The notes under the pieces were generated by a model. That model was not told the DNA's origin. It worked only from the letters and a program-made list of their open reading frames with translations, and did not search any database. The translations under genes were made by a program, and so were the position numbers. A stretch of DNA of 64,000 bases from Duganella sp. 1411 (lineage in GTDB: Bacteria > Pseudomonadota > Gammaproteobacteria > Burkholderiales > Burkholderiaceae_D): positions 186,001 through 250,000 of the forward strand of contig NZ_JAFICD010000001.1 of assembly GCF_017833525.1 (NCBI RefSeq), in the 5' to 3' direction. Positions 26,390-35,107 of the stretch are shown here, piece after piece (position 1 is the stretch's first letter; every line of letters starts with the position of its first letter).

Positions 26390-28239
26390 CCCTGCGGTTG
26401 CTGGCGGCGGTCGAGGAATAGGCTGTTGCCGTGGATTTTCTTTGCTTGCCGCTTCGATTCGGCCGCCGCCGTGGCGATCTGGTGGTGCGTGTAATACTGG
26501 CGCGGCTCGACGCGGATCGCGCCGATCGACAGACTCATCAACGAATAAAACACCTTCTTGCCCTGCCGGTCCTCGCTCAGATAGCCGCCGCGCTCGCGGT
26601 CCTCGATGCTGTAGAACTCCTGTACGTTGTGTTCGAAATCGGCCAGTATGCTCTCGCAGCGCAGCTCCCAATCCTCGCTTTGGAACAGCACCATGAAATC
26701 GTCGCCGCCGATGTGGCCGACGAAATCGCGGTTGGGGTCGCAGCGCTCGCTGAGCATGACGCCGGTCAGCTGGATCACGTCGTCGCCGCGGCGGTAGCCG
26801 TAGACGTCGTTGAACGGCTTGAAATGGTCGAGATCGACGTAGCAGGCCCAGAAGCGCGTGCCGCTCTCCAGCAGCCGGTCGATGTGCTCGTTTATCGGCA
26901 CGTTGCCCGGCAGTTGGGTCAGCGGATTGGCGTAGCGCGCCGCGTTGATCTGCATCTGCGTGATCTCGCGCATCAGGTCGTGCCCGGTGCCCAGGCCCAG
27001 ATAGCGGCCCTGGTCGGTGATGATGAAGCCGTTGAACAGGTGGTGGGCGTCGGCCTGCACCATGCGGAAGCTCAGCTCCTGCATGGTGGTGCCCTGGTCG
27101 GCGATCAGCGGGTTGCGGTCCATGAACTGCTTGCACGATTTCTTGCCGTACAGCTCGCGCTGATACGGCCTGGCGAAGTGGTCGATCATGTCGAAGCGGC
27201 TGATCAGGCCCAGCGGCGCGTCGCCGTCGACCACGGGGATGATCAGCAGCTTGGGCTCCTTCAAGAAGATCTCGTAGACCTCGTTGTTGGTCATGACCGG
27301 CGGCACCGCCTGCACCTGGTTCAACAGCTTGACGATGGTGGCGGCGTGCTTTTCGGCGCCGCGCTGCGGATACACGGCCACGCCGTGGCGCGCCAGCGCC
27401 TTGACCACCTCGGCCGACGAGGCGCGCGCCGGCTGCGGATGCGGGCGGCCCAGATGATAGCCCTGGCCGTAGGCGACGCCGACATCGCGTATCACCAACA
27501 GTTCGGCCTGGGTCTCGATGCCCTCGGCGATGACCAGCGTGTTCGATTTTTCGGCGATCTCCTGGATCGAGCGGACAAACTGCAGCTTGACGGGATCGTC
27601 GTTGATACCTTGCGTGAAATGCATGTCGATCTTGACATACTCCGGCCGCAACTCCGACCACAGGCGCAGGCTGGAAAAGCCCTCGCCCAGATCGTCGATG
27701 GCGATCTGGAAGCCCATCGCCCGGTAGTGCCGCACCGCTTCCCGCATCAGTTCGTAGTCGTAGGTCGGCTGGTTCTCGGTCAGCTCGATGATCACGCGCT
27801 CCGGATTGATGCCGATGTGCTGGATGTGGTCGAGCGTGTCGCCGTGGCGCGGCTCGCGCCGCAGCAGGCATTCCGGGCTGACGTTGAGAAACAGCTTGCC
27901 CGGCAAGTCGAGCTCGGCGAAGCGCTCCAGGATCACCTGGCTGCACAGGTGCTCGACCCGCGTCGTCAGGCCGGCGGCGCGCGCCACCTTGAACAAGTTC
28001 ATCGGCGCGTGCAGCGGGCTGTCGGACGGGCCCCGTATCAAGCCCTCGTAGGCGATGATGTCGCCGGTTTGCATGTTGACGATCGGCTGGAACAGCGCGC
28101 TGAGCTGGCGGCGCGCGAGAATGTCGGACAGGTGCGCGCGCAACACGGCCTCCTCGTCCTCGCCGTCCAGGGGGATGGGCGCGGCGCCGGGGGCGGCGGA
28201 GGCGTTGCTACGGTGCAGCGTCTGGCTGGCGGTTTTCAC
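26386..28239 (-). CDS. EAL-CBS-CBS-GGDEF protein (c-di-GMP turnover)
   Basis: A 617-aa cytoplasmic c-di-GMP enzyme candidate. The N-terminal EAL domain (about 30-270) has EGLIRG in place of EALLR, NVSPECL, IIELTEN, AIDDLGEGFSSL, KIDMHF and AEGIE, so the metal-binding set looks mostly intact. A CBS pair (about 290-425; LLIIPVVDGDAPLGLISRFD, FIITDQGRYLGLGTG) may bind a nucleotide. The C-terminal GGDEF domain (about 440-600) has GGDDF and YVDLDHFKPFNDVYGY; the RxxD inhibitory site is absent (PNRD at that place). The start codon is GTG at 28239 without a clear ribosome binding site, so it is uncertain. It is divergent from the cupredoxin-GGDEF/EAL operon. Confidence 0.88.
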   Translation of the reverse strand: MKTASQTLHRSNASAAPGAAPIPLDGEDEEAVLRAHLSDILARRQLSALFQPIVNMQTGDIIAYEGLIRGPSDSPLHAPMNLFKVARAAGLTTRVEHLCSQVILERFAELDLPGKLFLNVSPECLLRREPRHGDTLDHIQHIGINPERVIIELTENQPTYDYELMREAVRHYRAMGFQIAIDDLGEGFSSLRLWSELRPEYVKIDMHFTQGINDDPVKLQFVRSIQEIAEKSNTLVIAEGIETQAELLVIRDVGVAYGQGYHLGRPHPQPARASSAEVVKALARHGVAVYPQRGAEKHAATIVKLLNQVQAVPPVMTNNEVYEIFLKEPKLLIIPVVDGDAPLGLISRFDMIDHFARPYQRELYGKKSCKQFMDRNPLIADQGTTMQELSFRMVQADAHHLFNGFIITDQGRYLGLGTGHDLMREITQMQINAARYANPLTQLPGNVPINEHIDRLLESGTRFWACYVDLDHFKPFNDVYGYRRGDDVIQLTGVMLSERCDPNRDFVGHIGGDDFMVLFQSEDWELRCESILADFEHNVQEFYSIEDRERGGYLSEDRQGKKVFYSLMSLSIGAIRVEPRQYYTHHQIATAAAESKRQAKKIHGNSLFLDRRQQPQG

Positions 28240-28390
28240 GATTATCGCTTGCGAAATGTGGGTTTAACTGTACGATTCTATGACGCGTATATGACACCAG
28301 CGTGAAATCCGTCGCGTATTGCAATAAGTATTTCCGTGTCGCATTGTTGTCGCGCTACAATAGAAGCACCATGTTTTCACCAGGCCCGCC

Positions 28391-29035
28391 ATGTACCGTG
28401 TCCACCATCGCTTCCATGTCTTTTGCCTGACGCTGCTGGGCGCCGCCTCGGCCGGCGCCACCGGGGTCGCCGTGCAGGTGCAGGACGCGGCCGGCAACGC
28501 GCTGCCCGACACGGTGATCTACGTCGAGGCCGAAGCCGGCCCGGCCGGCGCCAAGGCGCCCGCCAACGCCGAGATCGAACAGAAAAACTTGAAGTTCATG
28601 CCGCTGGTGACCGTGGTGCAGACCGGCGGCAAGGTGTTTTTCCCGAATAACGACCGGGTCCGCCATCACATTTACTCGTTTTCGGCGGCCCACAAGTTCG
28701 ACCAAAAACTGTACTCCGGCCAGTCGGCCGCGCCGCAGGTGTTCGACAAGGCCGGCACGGTGGTCCTCGGCTGTAACATCCACGACAAGATGCTGGCCTA
28801 CGTCAAGGTCGTCGATACCCCGTACTTCGCCAAGACCGACGGCGCCGGCGCGGCCCGCATCGAGCTGCCGGCCGGCGGCAGGTATGTGGTCAAGGCCTGG
28901 CACTACAACACCGCCGGCGGCGCCACGCCCGAGCAGGTGTTGACGGTGAAGGCGGGCGACGCGCTGTCGACGGCCGTCTTCAAACTGCCGATGAAGCCGC
29001 CGGTGGCGGTCGACACCACTTCCTCCGCTTATTAA
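28391..29035 (+). CDS. Periplasmic cupredoxin-like protein (methylamine utilization protein-like)
   Basis: A 214-aa exported protein. The signal peptide (VFCLTLLGAASAGA) is followed by a beta-rich domain with type-1 copper ligands in the expected order: His in NNDRVRHHIYSF near residue 95, Cys and His in VLGCNIHDKM near 127-133, and Met at the end of that motif. The C-terminal part (ARIELPAGGRYVVKAWHYN) looks like a carboxypeptidase-regulatory beta-sandwich. Similar proteins are annotated as methylamine-utilisation or plastocyanin-like, with no proven role. It is followed 15 nt later by a membrane GGDEF-EAL gene, so it may deliver a copper or redox signal to that protein's periplasmic domain (inference). 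Confidence 0.8.
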   Translation: MYRVHHRFHVFCLTLLGAASAGATGVAVQVQDAAGNALPDTVIYVEAEAGPAGAKAPANAEIEQKNLKFMPLVTVVQTGGKVFFPNNDRVRHHIYSFSAAHKFDQKLYSGQSAAPQVFDKAGTVVLGCNIHDKMLAYVKVVDTPYFAKTDGAGAARIELPAGGRYVVKAWHYNTAGGATPEQVLTVKAGDALSTAVFKLPMKPPVAVDTTSSAY

Positions 29036-29050
29036 AGGAACCGTCTGAGC

Positions 29051-31456
29051 ATGCGTATGCGTTTTCGCAGCCTGGAGAGCCGGATCGTCACGCTGTTCCT
29101 GGTCCTGATCGTGGCCGTGCAGGTGATCGGCTTGATGGTGATCCAGCGCGGCATCGACAGCAACGCGCGCCTCGCCATCAGTGGTGAGCTCAATAACGGC
29201 ACCAAGGTATTCCGCCGCCTGCTGGACCAGAATGCGCAGAACCTGCGCTTCGGCGCCCGGCTGCTGGCGCGCGACACCGCTTTTCTGGCCGCCATCGGCA
29301 ACAACGACGAGGGCGACCGCGCCACCATCGAATCGGCGCTGGCCAACAGCGGCCGCCGCATCAAGGCGTCGTTGACGATGCTGATCGGCGCCGATCGCAA
29401 GATCAGCGTCTCGACCAACACCAGCCAGGCCGCCGGCCTGGAAAATATGGCCGTCAGCATGCTCGACGCGGCCGAGGCGGCCGACGGCGCCAACGGCATC
29501 GCCATCATCGAGCGCCGCCCGTACCAGATCGTCGTCATGCCGGTCAAGGCGCCGGTCACCATCGGCTGGATCGTGATGACGTTCCCGATCGACCGCCAAC
29601 TGGCCAACGAGATGCGCGAGGTCAGTTCGCTGCACACCACCGTGCTGACGCGCGACCAGCACGGCAAATGGATGTCGGCCGGCTCTACCTACGTCGGGAC
29701 CTCGGCGCAATCGGTGGTCGAGCAGCTGCAGGCCTTGCCGGCCGCGCCCACCGGGCCGTTCGACATCGAGGTGGAGACCGGCCGGTACAGCGCGCGCCTG
29801 ATGTCGATCGGCGACGACAACGGCCAGACCGCCAGCGTGCTGCTGGCACGCTCGATCGACGAGGCCACCGCCGAATACGCGCGACTGGAGCGCTGGCTGA
29901 TCTTCCTGACCGTCGGCGGCATCGCCATTTCGGCGCTGGCCATCATCTTCACCGCCAAGCGCATCGCCCAGCCGATCAGCGAGCTGGCCGACACCGCCAG
30001 GCGCCTGGAGCGGGGCGACTACAAGGGCCAGATCGACACCAGCCGCGAGGACGAAATCGGCGCGCTGGCCCACGCCTTCGATTCGATGCGCGAGGGGATC
30101 GCCAAGCGCGAACAGGAGATCCGCCGCCTGGCCTACTGGGACACGCTGACCAACCTGCCCAACCGCGCGCAGTTCCTGCTGCTGCTGAACGACGCAATGG
30201 AGGACGCGCGCAAACGCGAGGAGGCCGTGTTCGTGCTGATGATGGACCTGGACCGCTTCAAGCATGTCAACGACGTCATGGGCCACAATTTCGGCGACGC
30301 GCTACTGCGCCAGGTGGCCGGGCGCCTGCAGCTGCTGCTGGCCAACCGCCGGCAATCGTCGGCGCAGGTGGCGCGCCTGGGCGGCGACGAATTCGCGGTG
30401 CTGCTGCCTGCGTCGGACGTGGACGCGGCCCGGCGCATGGCGGCCGAAATCCTGCAGGCGCTGGAGACGCCGCTGTCGTTGGAGGACCAGATGGTCGACA
30501 TCGGCGCCGGGCTGGGGATCGCCGGCTATCCGGTTCACGGCAGCGACGGCGAAGCCTTGTTAAGCATGGCCGAGGTGGCGATGTACGCGGCCAAGCAGCG
30601 CAACGACGGCGCCGTGGTGTATGACGCGGCGATGGACAAGTCCAGCGAAAAGAGCCTGTCGCTGCTGACGGAGCTGCGCAACGCGATCGAACGCAACGAG
30701 TTCCGCCTGCACGTGCAGCCCAAGATCATGCTCGATACCGGCAAGGTGGTCGGCATGGAATCGCTGGTGCGCTGGGCGCATCCGGTGCGCGGCAACGTGT
30801 TCCCGGACGAATTCATCCCGTTCGCCGAGCAGACCGGTTTTATCCGCGTGCTCACCCGGTGGGTAATGGAGAGGTCGGCCGAGCTGTGTCAGGAACTGGC
30901 CGCCCGCGGACATCACCTGAAAGTGTCGGTCAACCTGTCGACGCGCGACTTGCTGGACCAGGACCTGCCGGCCAAGTTCGGCGATCTGCTCGAGCGGCAC
31001 AAGCTGTCTCCCGGCTCGTTCTGCCTGGAGATCACCGAGAGCGCCATCATGGACGACCCGGTGCGCGCGCAAGCGACGCTGGAGCGCCTCAGCGCCATGG
31101 GTGTGGACTTGTCGATCGACGATTTCGGTACCGGCTACTCGTCGCTGGCGTACCTCAAACGGCTGCCGGTCAATGAACTCAAGATCGACAAATCCTTCGT
31201 GCTCAATATGGAGCACGATGTCGGCGACACCAAGATCGTACGTTCGACCATCGACCTGGGGCACAATATGGGCCTGCGCGTGGTGGCAGAGGGCATCGAG
31301 AGCGAAGCCGTATGGCGGTTGCTGGCCGACCTGGGATGCGACCAGGGGCAGGGCTACTTCATGAGCCGTCCGATCCCGGGCGATCAGTTGATCGGCTGGC
31401 TGGAGAAGTGGCAAGCGCCGATTACCGTCTCCGATGGCATGGTCGGAATCACGTAG
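29051..31456 (+). CDS. Membrane sensor with HAMP, GGDEF and EAL domains
   Basis: An 801-aa inner-membrane c-di-GMP enzyme candidate. A first membrane helix (TLFLVLIVAVQVIGLMV, about 13-30), a ~240-residue periplasmic sensor region, a second helix (WLIFLTVGGIAISALAIIF, about 282-300), HAMP (AKRIAQPISELADTARRLER), GGDEF (DLDRFKHVNDVMGHNFGD; intact LGGDEFAVLLP near 445) and EAL (about 550-790) follow. The EAL signature reads ESLVRW, but NLSTRDL, EITESAI, SIDDFGTGYSSLAYL, KIDKSFV and AEGIES are kept, so phosphodiesterase activity is plausible. No RxxD inhibitory site. Its stop TAG lies in a palindromic repeat. It probably shares an operon with the preceding cupredoxin-like gene. Confidence 0.9.
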   Translation: MRMRFRSLESRIVTLFLVLIVAVQVIGLMVIQRGIDSNARLAISGELNNGTKVFRRLLDQNAQNLRFGARLLARDTAFLAAIGNNDEGDRATIESALANSGRRIKASLTMLIGADRKISVSTNTSQAAGLENMAVSMLDAAEAADGANGIAIIERRPYQIVVMPVKAPVTIGWIVMTFPIDRQLANEMREVSSLHTTVLTRDQHGKWMSAGSTYVGTSAQSVVEQLQALPAAPTGPFDIEVETGRYSARLMSIGDDNGQTASVLLARSIDEATAEYARLERWLIFLTVGGIAISALAIIFTAKRIAQPISELADTARRLERGDYKGQIDTSREDEIGALAHAFDSMREGIAKREQEIRRLAYWDTLTNLPNRAQFLLLLNDAMEDARKREEAVFVLMMDLDRFKHVNDVMGHNFGDALLRQVAGRLQLLLANRRQSSAQVARLGGDEFAVLLPASDVDAARRMAAEILQALETPLSLEDQMVDIGAGLGIAGYPVHGSDGEALLSMAEVAMYAAKQRNDGAVVYDAAMDKSSEKSLSLLTELRNAIERNEFRLHVQPKIMLDTGKVVGMESLVRWAHPVRGNVFPDEFIPFAEQTGFIRVLTRWVMERSAELCQELAARGHHLKVSVNLSTRDLLDQDLPAKFGDLLERHKLSPGSFCLEITESAIMDDPVRAQATLERLSAMGVDLSIDDFGTGYSSLAYLKRLPVNELKIDKSFVLNMEHDVGDTKIVRSTIDLGHNMGLRVVAEGIESEAVWRLLADLGCDQGQGYFMSRPIPGDQLIGWLEKWQAPITVSDGMVGIT

Positions 31457-31548
31457 GGCGGATTAGGCGGAACGCCGTAATCCGCCAATGCATGCGCCGT
31501 CGAGACGCACGCATTGGCGGATTACGCTGCGCTAATCCGCCCTACGTG
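31450..31548. repeat. Long inverted palindromic repeat (double copy of the GGCGGATTA family)
   Basis: Two head-to-head copies: left arm CACGTAGGGCGGATTAGGCG..., right arm ...CGCTAATCCGCCCTACGTG, with ATGCATGCG / CGCACGCAT inner arms, able to form a ~45-bp cruciform or RNA hairpin. The first bases provide the TAG stop of the preceding GGDEF-EAL gene. It may act as a terminator or mRNA stabiliser. Confidence 0.9.
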
Positions 31549-31671
31549 ATTCAGACAACGGCCCATCCCCGTAATTTGCATTTCGTACAACGAATTCCGC
31601 AGAATATCGCACGTCCGCCCAGCGGGCGCCGCTCCGCGCATACAATCCTGCCATCCCATTCAGGAGCCAAT

Positions 31672-32754
31672 ATGCACCGCCTGTTAGCCACCATTTTCAT
31701 CACGGCCGCCTGCCAAATCCCCGCGCTGGCCGCCGATTCCTCCCCACCGCCGTTCGCGCCCGGCGCCCACAAGCTGCAAAACGGCCGACCAAATGAACTA
31801 ATGGTGCTCGGCTCATCGCACCTGTCGCAGATGCCGAAGTCCTTCGACCTCGCCCAACTAAGCCTGCTGAACGACCGCCTGACAGCGTGGCAACCGCAGG
31901 CCGTTGGTATCGAAGAAATCTCCGGCCTGCAGTGCGCCTTCATGCGCACCTATCCCGAGCGCTACGCCGATACAATCAAGACCTATTGCTGGGATCCGGC
32001 GGTTGCCAAGACCGCGACCGGCCTCGATGTGCCGGAGGCGAATGCGCAGGCCGAACATCTGCTGGCGGCGTGGCCGGCGGCGCCGACTCCCGGCGAGCGC
32101 CGCAAGCTGGCGTCGTTGTTCCTCGCCGCCGGCGAGCGCGCGTCCGCCTTGGTGCAATGGCTACGCTTACCAACCGAAGAACGGCGCGCCGGCGACGGCC
32201 TGTCCGACGGCCTCGCGTCGCTGCTGAACGGGCTTGCCCAGCGCCGGGACGAGAGCTATCAAATCGCCGCCGTGGTAGCCGCCCGCAGTGGGCTCGAACG
32301 GGTATATCCGATCGACGATCAATCGGCGGCCGCCCCGGGCGGTGATGAAAAGGCCTACGGCGCCGCCATCATGAAGGCCTGGGACAACCCGTTCAACGCC
32401 GCCCGCGCGCGGCAATCCAGGGAACTCCAAAGCCGCCTCGATACGCCGGCCGGTGTGCTGGCGATGTACCGCGCCTATAACGCCGCCGACGCCGCCGAGC
32501 AGACCTTCCGCAGCGATTTCGGCGCCGCGCTGGAGGAGCCGTCGCCGCAGCGTTTCGGGCGCGGCTACGTCGGCTACTGGGAGACGCGCAATTTGCGGAT
32601 GGCCTCCAACATCCGCGACCTCATGACCGCGCGCCCCGGCGTGCGCGTGCTGGTGGTGGTCGGCGCCTCCCATAAGGCGTATCTGGAGGCGTACCTCGAT
32701 CAAATGCACGACGTGCGTATCGTCGCCACCGACCGGGTGCTGCGCGCCGAATAA
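31672..32754 (+). CDS. DUF5694 protein, TraB/GumN-like fold
   Basis: A 360-aa exported protein. Signal peptide (LLATIFITAACQIPALA), then NELMVLGSSHLSQMPKSFD near residue 40 and VLVVVGASHKAYLEAYL near 330. The paired G-S-S-H / G-A-S-H motifs and GIEEISG resemble TraB/GumN/TIKI proteins, where such histidines and glutamates form a metal-dependent peptidase-like site. The middle is helical and charged. Start at 31672 has a good CAGGAGCC site. Neighbours are a c-di-GMP protein and a prolyl oligopeptidase; neither defines its role. The DUF5694 label is from pattern memory; catalytic activity is unproven. Confidence 0.75.
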   Translation: MHRLLATIFITAACQIPALAADSSPPPFAPGAHKLQNGRPNELMVLGSSHLSQMPKSFDLAQLSLLNDRLTAWQPQAVGIEEISGLQCAFMRTYPERYADTIKTYCWDPAVAKTATGLDVPEANAQAEHLLAAWPAAPTPGERRKLASLFLAAGERASALVQWLRLPTEERRAGDGLSDGLASLLNGLAQRRDESYQIAAVVAARSGLERVYPIDDQSAAAPGGDEKAYGAAIMKAWDNPFNAARARQSRELQSRLDTPAGVLAMYRAYNAADAAEQTFRSDFGAALEEPSPQRFGRGYVGYWETRNLRMASNIRDLMTARPGVRVLVVVGASHKAYLEAYLDQMHDVRIVATDRVLRAE

Positions 32755-32908
32755 AACATGATCAGATCGCTTGCCTAACATTGCTAATTTGTCACAAAGC
32801 AAGCTATCATCGACCTGGCCGCCCGTCGCGGAACGGGCGCCATTGAACACCGGTGGTGGGCTTACCCGTTCCGCCGTTCCCGAATATTCTACGACCACGG
32901 AACCTCGA

Positions 32909-35107
32909 ATGAAGCAATTGAAACGCGCCGCGCTGACGGCCGCCGTCCTGCTGGCGCAAGGCGCCATGGCACAAACCTGCGCCACCACCGGCGCCGGCCT
33001 GACCTATCCAGTCACCCGCACGGTCGACCAGACCGACGATTACCACGGTGTCAAGGTGGCCGATCCCTATCGCTGGCTGGAAGACGCCAACAGCGGCGAC
33101 ACCAAGGATTGGGTCGACGCCCAGAACAAGCTCACGCAAGGCTACCTGTCGCAGATCCCCGGCCGCGAGGCGATCAAGACGCGCCTGACCAAGCTGTGGA
33201 ACTTCGAACGCTTCAGCGTGCCGTTCAAGGAAGGCGGGCGCTATTTCTACAGCCGTAACGACGGCCTGCAGAACCAGTCGGTGCTCTACACGATGAAAAC
33301 GCTGGCCGACGTGCCGCGCATGCTGCTCGACCCGAACACGCTGGCCGCCGACGGCACCGTGGCCCTGGCCGGACTGGCCGTGAGCCCCAACGGCAAATAC
33401 CTCGCCTACAGCACGGCGGCATCGGGCTCCGACTGGAACGAGATCAAGGTGCGCGATATCGACAGCGGCAAGGACGTCGAAGATCATATCAAATGGGTCA
33501 AGTTCTCCAATACGGCATGGCTGCACGACGGCTCCGGCTTCTTCTACAGCCGCTACGACGAGCCGAAAGAGGCGACCAAACTGGCCGACGTCAATTACTT
33601 CCAGAAGCTGTACTTCCACAAACTGGGCACGCCGCAAAGCGCGGACACGCTGGTCTACGACCGCCCGGACCACAAGGACTGGGGCTTCGGCGCCGAAGTG
33701 ACGCAGGATGGCCGCTACCTGATCATCACCGCCTCGCAGGGCACCGAGAACAAGAATCGCGTGTTCTACAAGGATTTGACCCGCAAGGACGCGAAAGTCG
33801 TCGGCCTGCTGGAGGACTTCGACGCCGCCTATAATTTCGTCGGCAACGACGGCCCGGTATTCTGGTTCCACACCGAGCGCAACGCGCCGCGCGGACGCAT
33901 CGTCAGCATCGACACGCGCAAGCCGGCGGTGCTGAACTGGCGGCAGATCGTGCCGGAGACCTCCAACACGCTGGTGTCGGCGTCCATCGTCAATCAGCAA
34001 CTGCTGGTCGATTATCTGAGCGACGCGCACAGCCTGGTCAAGGTGTTCGACCTCAAAGGCAAGCCGCTGCACGATATCGAATTGCCGGGACTGGGCACGG
34101 CCGCCGGTTTTGGCGGCAAGCGCGTCGACACCGAGACCTTCTATTCGTACACCAGCTTCACCACGCCGACCACCATCTACCGCTATGACCTGAAGGCCAA
34201 CCAGAGCAGCGTGTATCGCCAGCCGAAGGTGGACTTCGATCCGGCCGGCTTCGAGACGCGCCAGGAATTCTTCACCAGCCGTGACGGCACCAAGGTGCCG
34301 ATGTTCATCGTCGCCAAGAAGGGCTTGAAGCTGGACGGCACCAATCCGACCTATTTGTATGGCTACGGCGGCTTCAACATCTCGCTGACGCCCGCATTTT
34401 CGGTCGCCAACCTGGCGTGGCTGGAGATGGGCGGCGTCTACGTCATGGCCAATCTGCGCGGCGGCGGCGAGTACGGCGAATCGTGGCACGAGGCGGGCAC
34501 CAAGCTGCACAAACAGAACGTATTCGACGATTTCATCGGCGCGGCCGAATGGCTGATCGCGCACAAGGTGACGTCGCCGGCCAAGCTGGCCATCGGCGGC
34601 GGCAGCAACGGCGGCCTGCTGGTGGGCGCGGCGATGACGCAGCGTCCGGAATTGTTCGCCGCGGCGATCCCGCAGGTGGGGGTGCTCGATATGCTGCGCT
34701 TCCATAAATTCACGATCGGCTGGGCGTGGACGTCGGATTACGGCTCGTCGGACAACGCCGAGGAGTTCAAGGCGCTGGTCAAGTACTCGCCGCTGCACAA
34801 CCTGAAGAAGGGCACCTGCTATCCGGCCACGATGATCACCACCGCCGATCACGACGACCGCGTGGTGCCTGCGCACAGCTTCAAGTTCGCCGCCACCGCG
34901 CAGGCCGACCAAGCCGGCGCCGCACCGATCCTGATCCGCATCGACACCAAGGCCGGCCACGGCGCCGGCAAGCCGACCACCAAGCAGATCGAAGAGGTGG
35001 CGGATCGCTGGGGCTTCCTGAGTCACGCGCTGGGCATGGACAAGGTGGCGCCGGCGACGCAAACCACCGCGTCGGCGGCGGTCAAGCCGGCGGCGGGCCC
35101 GCGATGA
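32909..35107 (+). CDS. Prolyl oligopeptidase family serine peptidase (S9A), exported
   Basis: A 732-aa peptidase that cleaves short peptides after proline. A signal peptide (AALTAAVLLAQGAMAQ) directs it to the periplasm. The N-terminal beta-propeller (about 75-440; DPYRWLED is a family signature) gates a C-terminal alpha/beta-hydrolase domain: YGGFNISLTP, ANLRGGGEYGESWHEAG, nucleophile Ser in GGGSNGGLLVG near residue 566, Asp in TADHDDRVVPAHSFK near 647 and His in AGHGAGK near 684. The catalytic triad is complete. The start MKQLKRAAL at 32909 precedes the signal peptide directly. Its stop overlaps the start of the next gene (ATGA), coupling it to a zinc metalloprotease. Confidence 0.95.
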   Translation: MKQLKRAALTAAVLLAQGAMAQTCATTGAGLTYPVTRTVDQTDDYHGVKVADPYRWLEDANSGDTKDWVDAQNKLTQGYLSQIPGREAIKTRLTKLWNFERFSVPFKEGGRYFYSRNDGLQNQSVLYTMKTLADVPRMLLDPNTLAADGTVALAGLAVSPNGKYLAYSTAASGSDWNEIKVRDIDSGKDVEDHIKWVKFSNTAWLHDGSGFFYSRYDEPKEATKLADVNYFQKLYFHKLGTPQSADTLVYDRPDHKDWGFGAEVTQDGRYLIITASQGTENKNRVFYKDLTRKDAKVVGLLEDFDAAYNFVGNDGPVFWFHTERNAPRGRIVSIDTRKPAVLNWRQIVPETSNTLVSASIVNQQLLVDYLSDAHSLVKVFDLKGKPLHDIELPGLGTAAGFGGKRVDTETFYSYTSFTTPTTIYRYDLKANQSSVYRQPKVDFDPAGFETRQEFFTSRDGTKVPMFIVAKKGLKLDGTNPTYLYGYGGFNISLTPAFSVANLAWLEMGGVYVMANLRGGGEYGESWHEAGTKLHKQNVFDDFIGAAEWLIAHKVTSPAKLAIGGGSNGGLLVGAAMTQRPELFAAAIPQVGVLDMLRFHKFTIGWAWTSDYGSSDNAEEFKALVKYSPLHNLKKGTCYPATMITTADHDDRVVPAHSFKFAATAQADQAGAAPILIRIDTKAGHGAGKPTTKQIEEVADRWGFLSHALGMDKVAPATQTTASAAVKPAAGPR

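Noticed and set aside
28355-28390. Possible extra short gene between the EAL-CBS-GGDEF and cupredoxin genes
   Set aside because: The 151-nt divergent spacer has only short unlikely frames; it is treated as a double promoter region.
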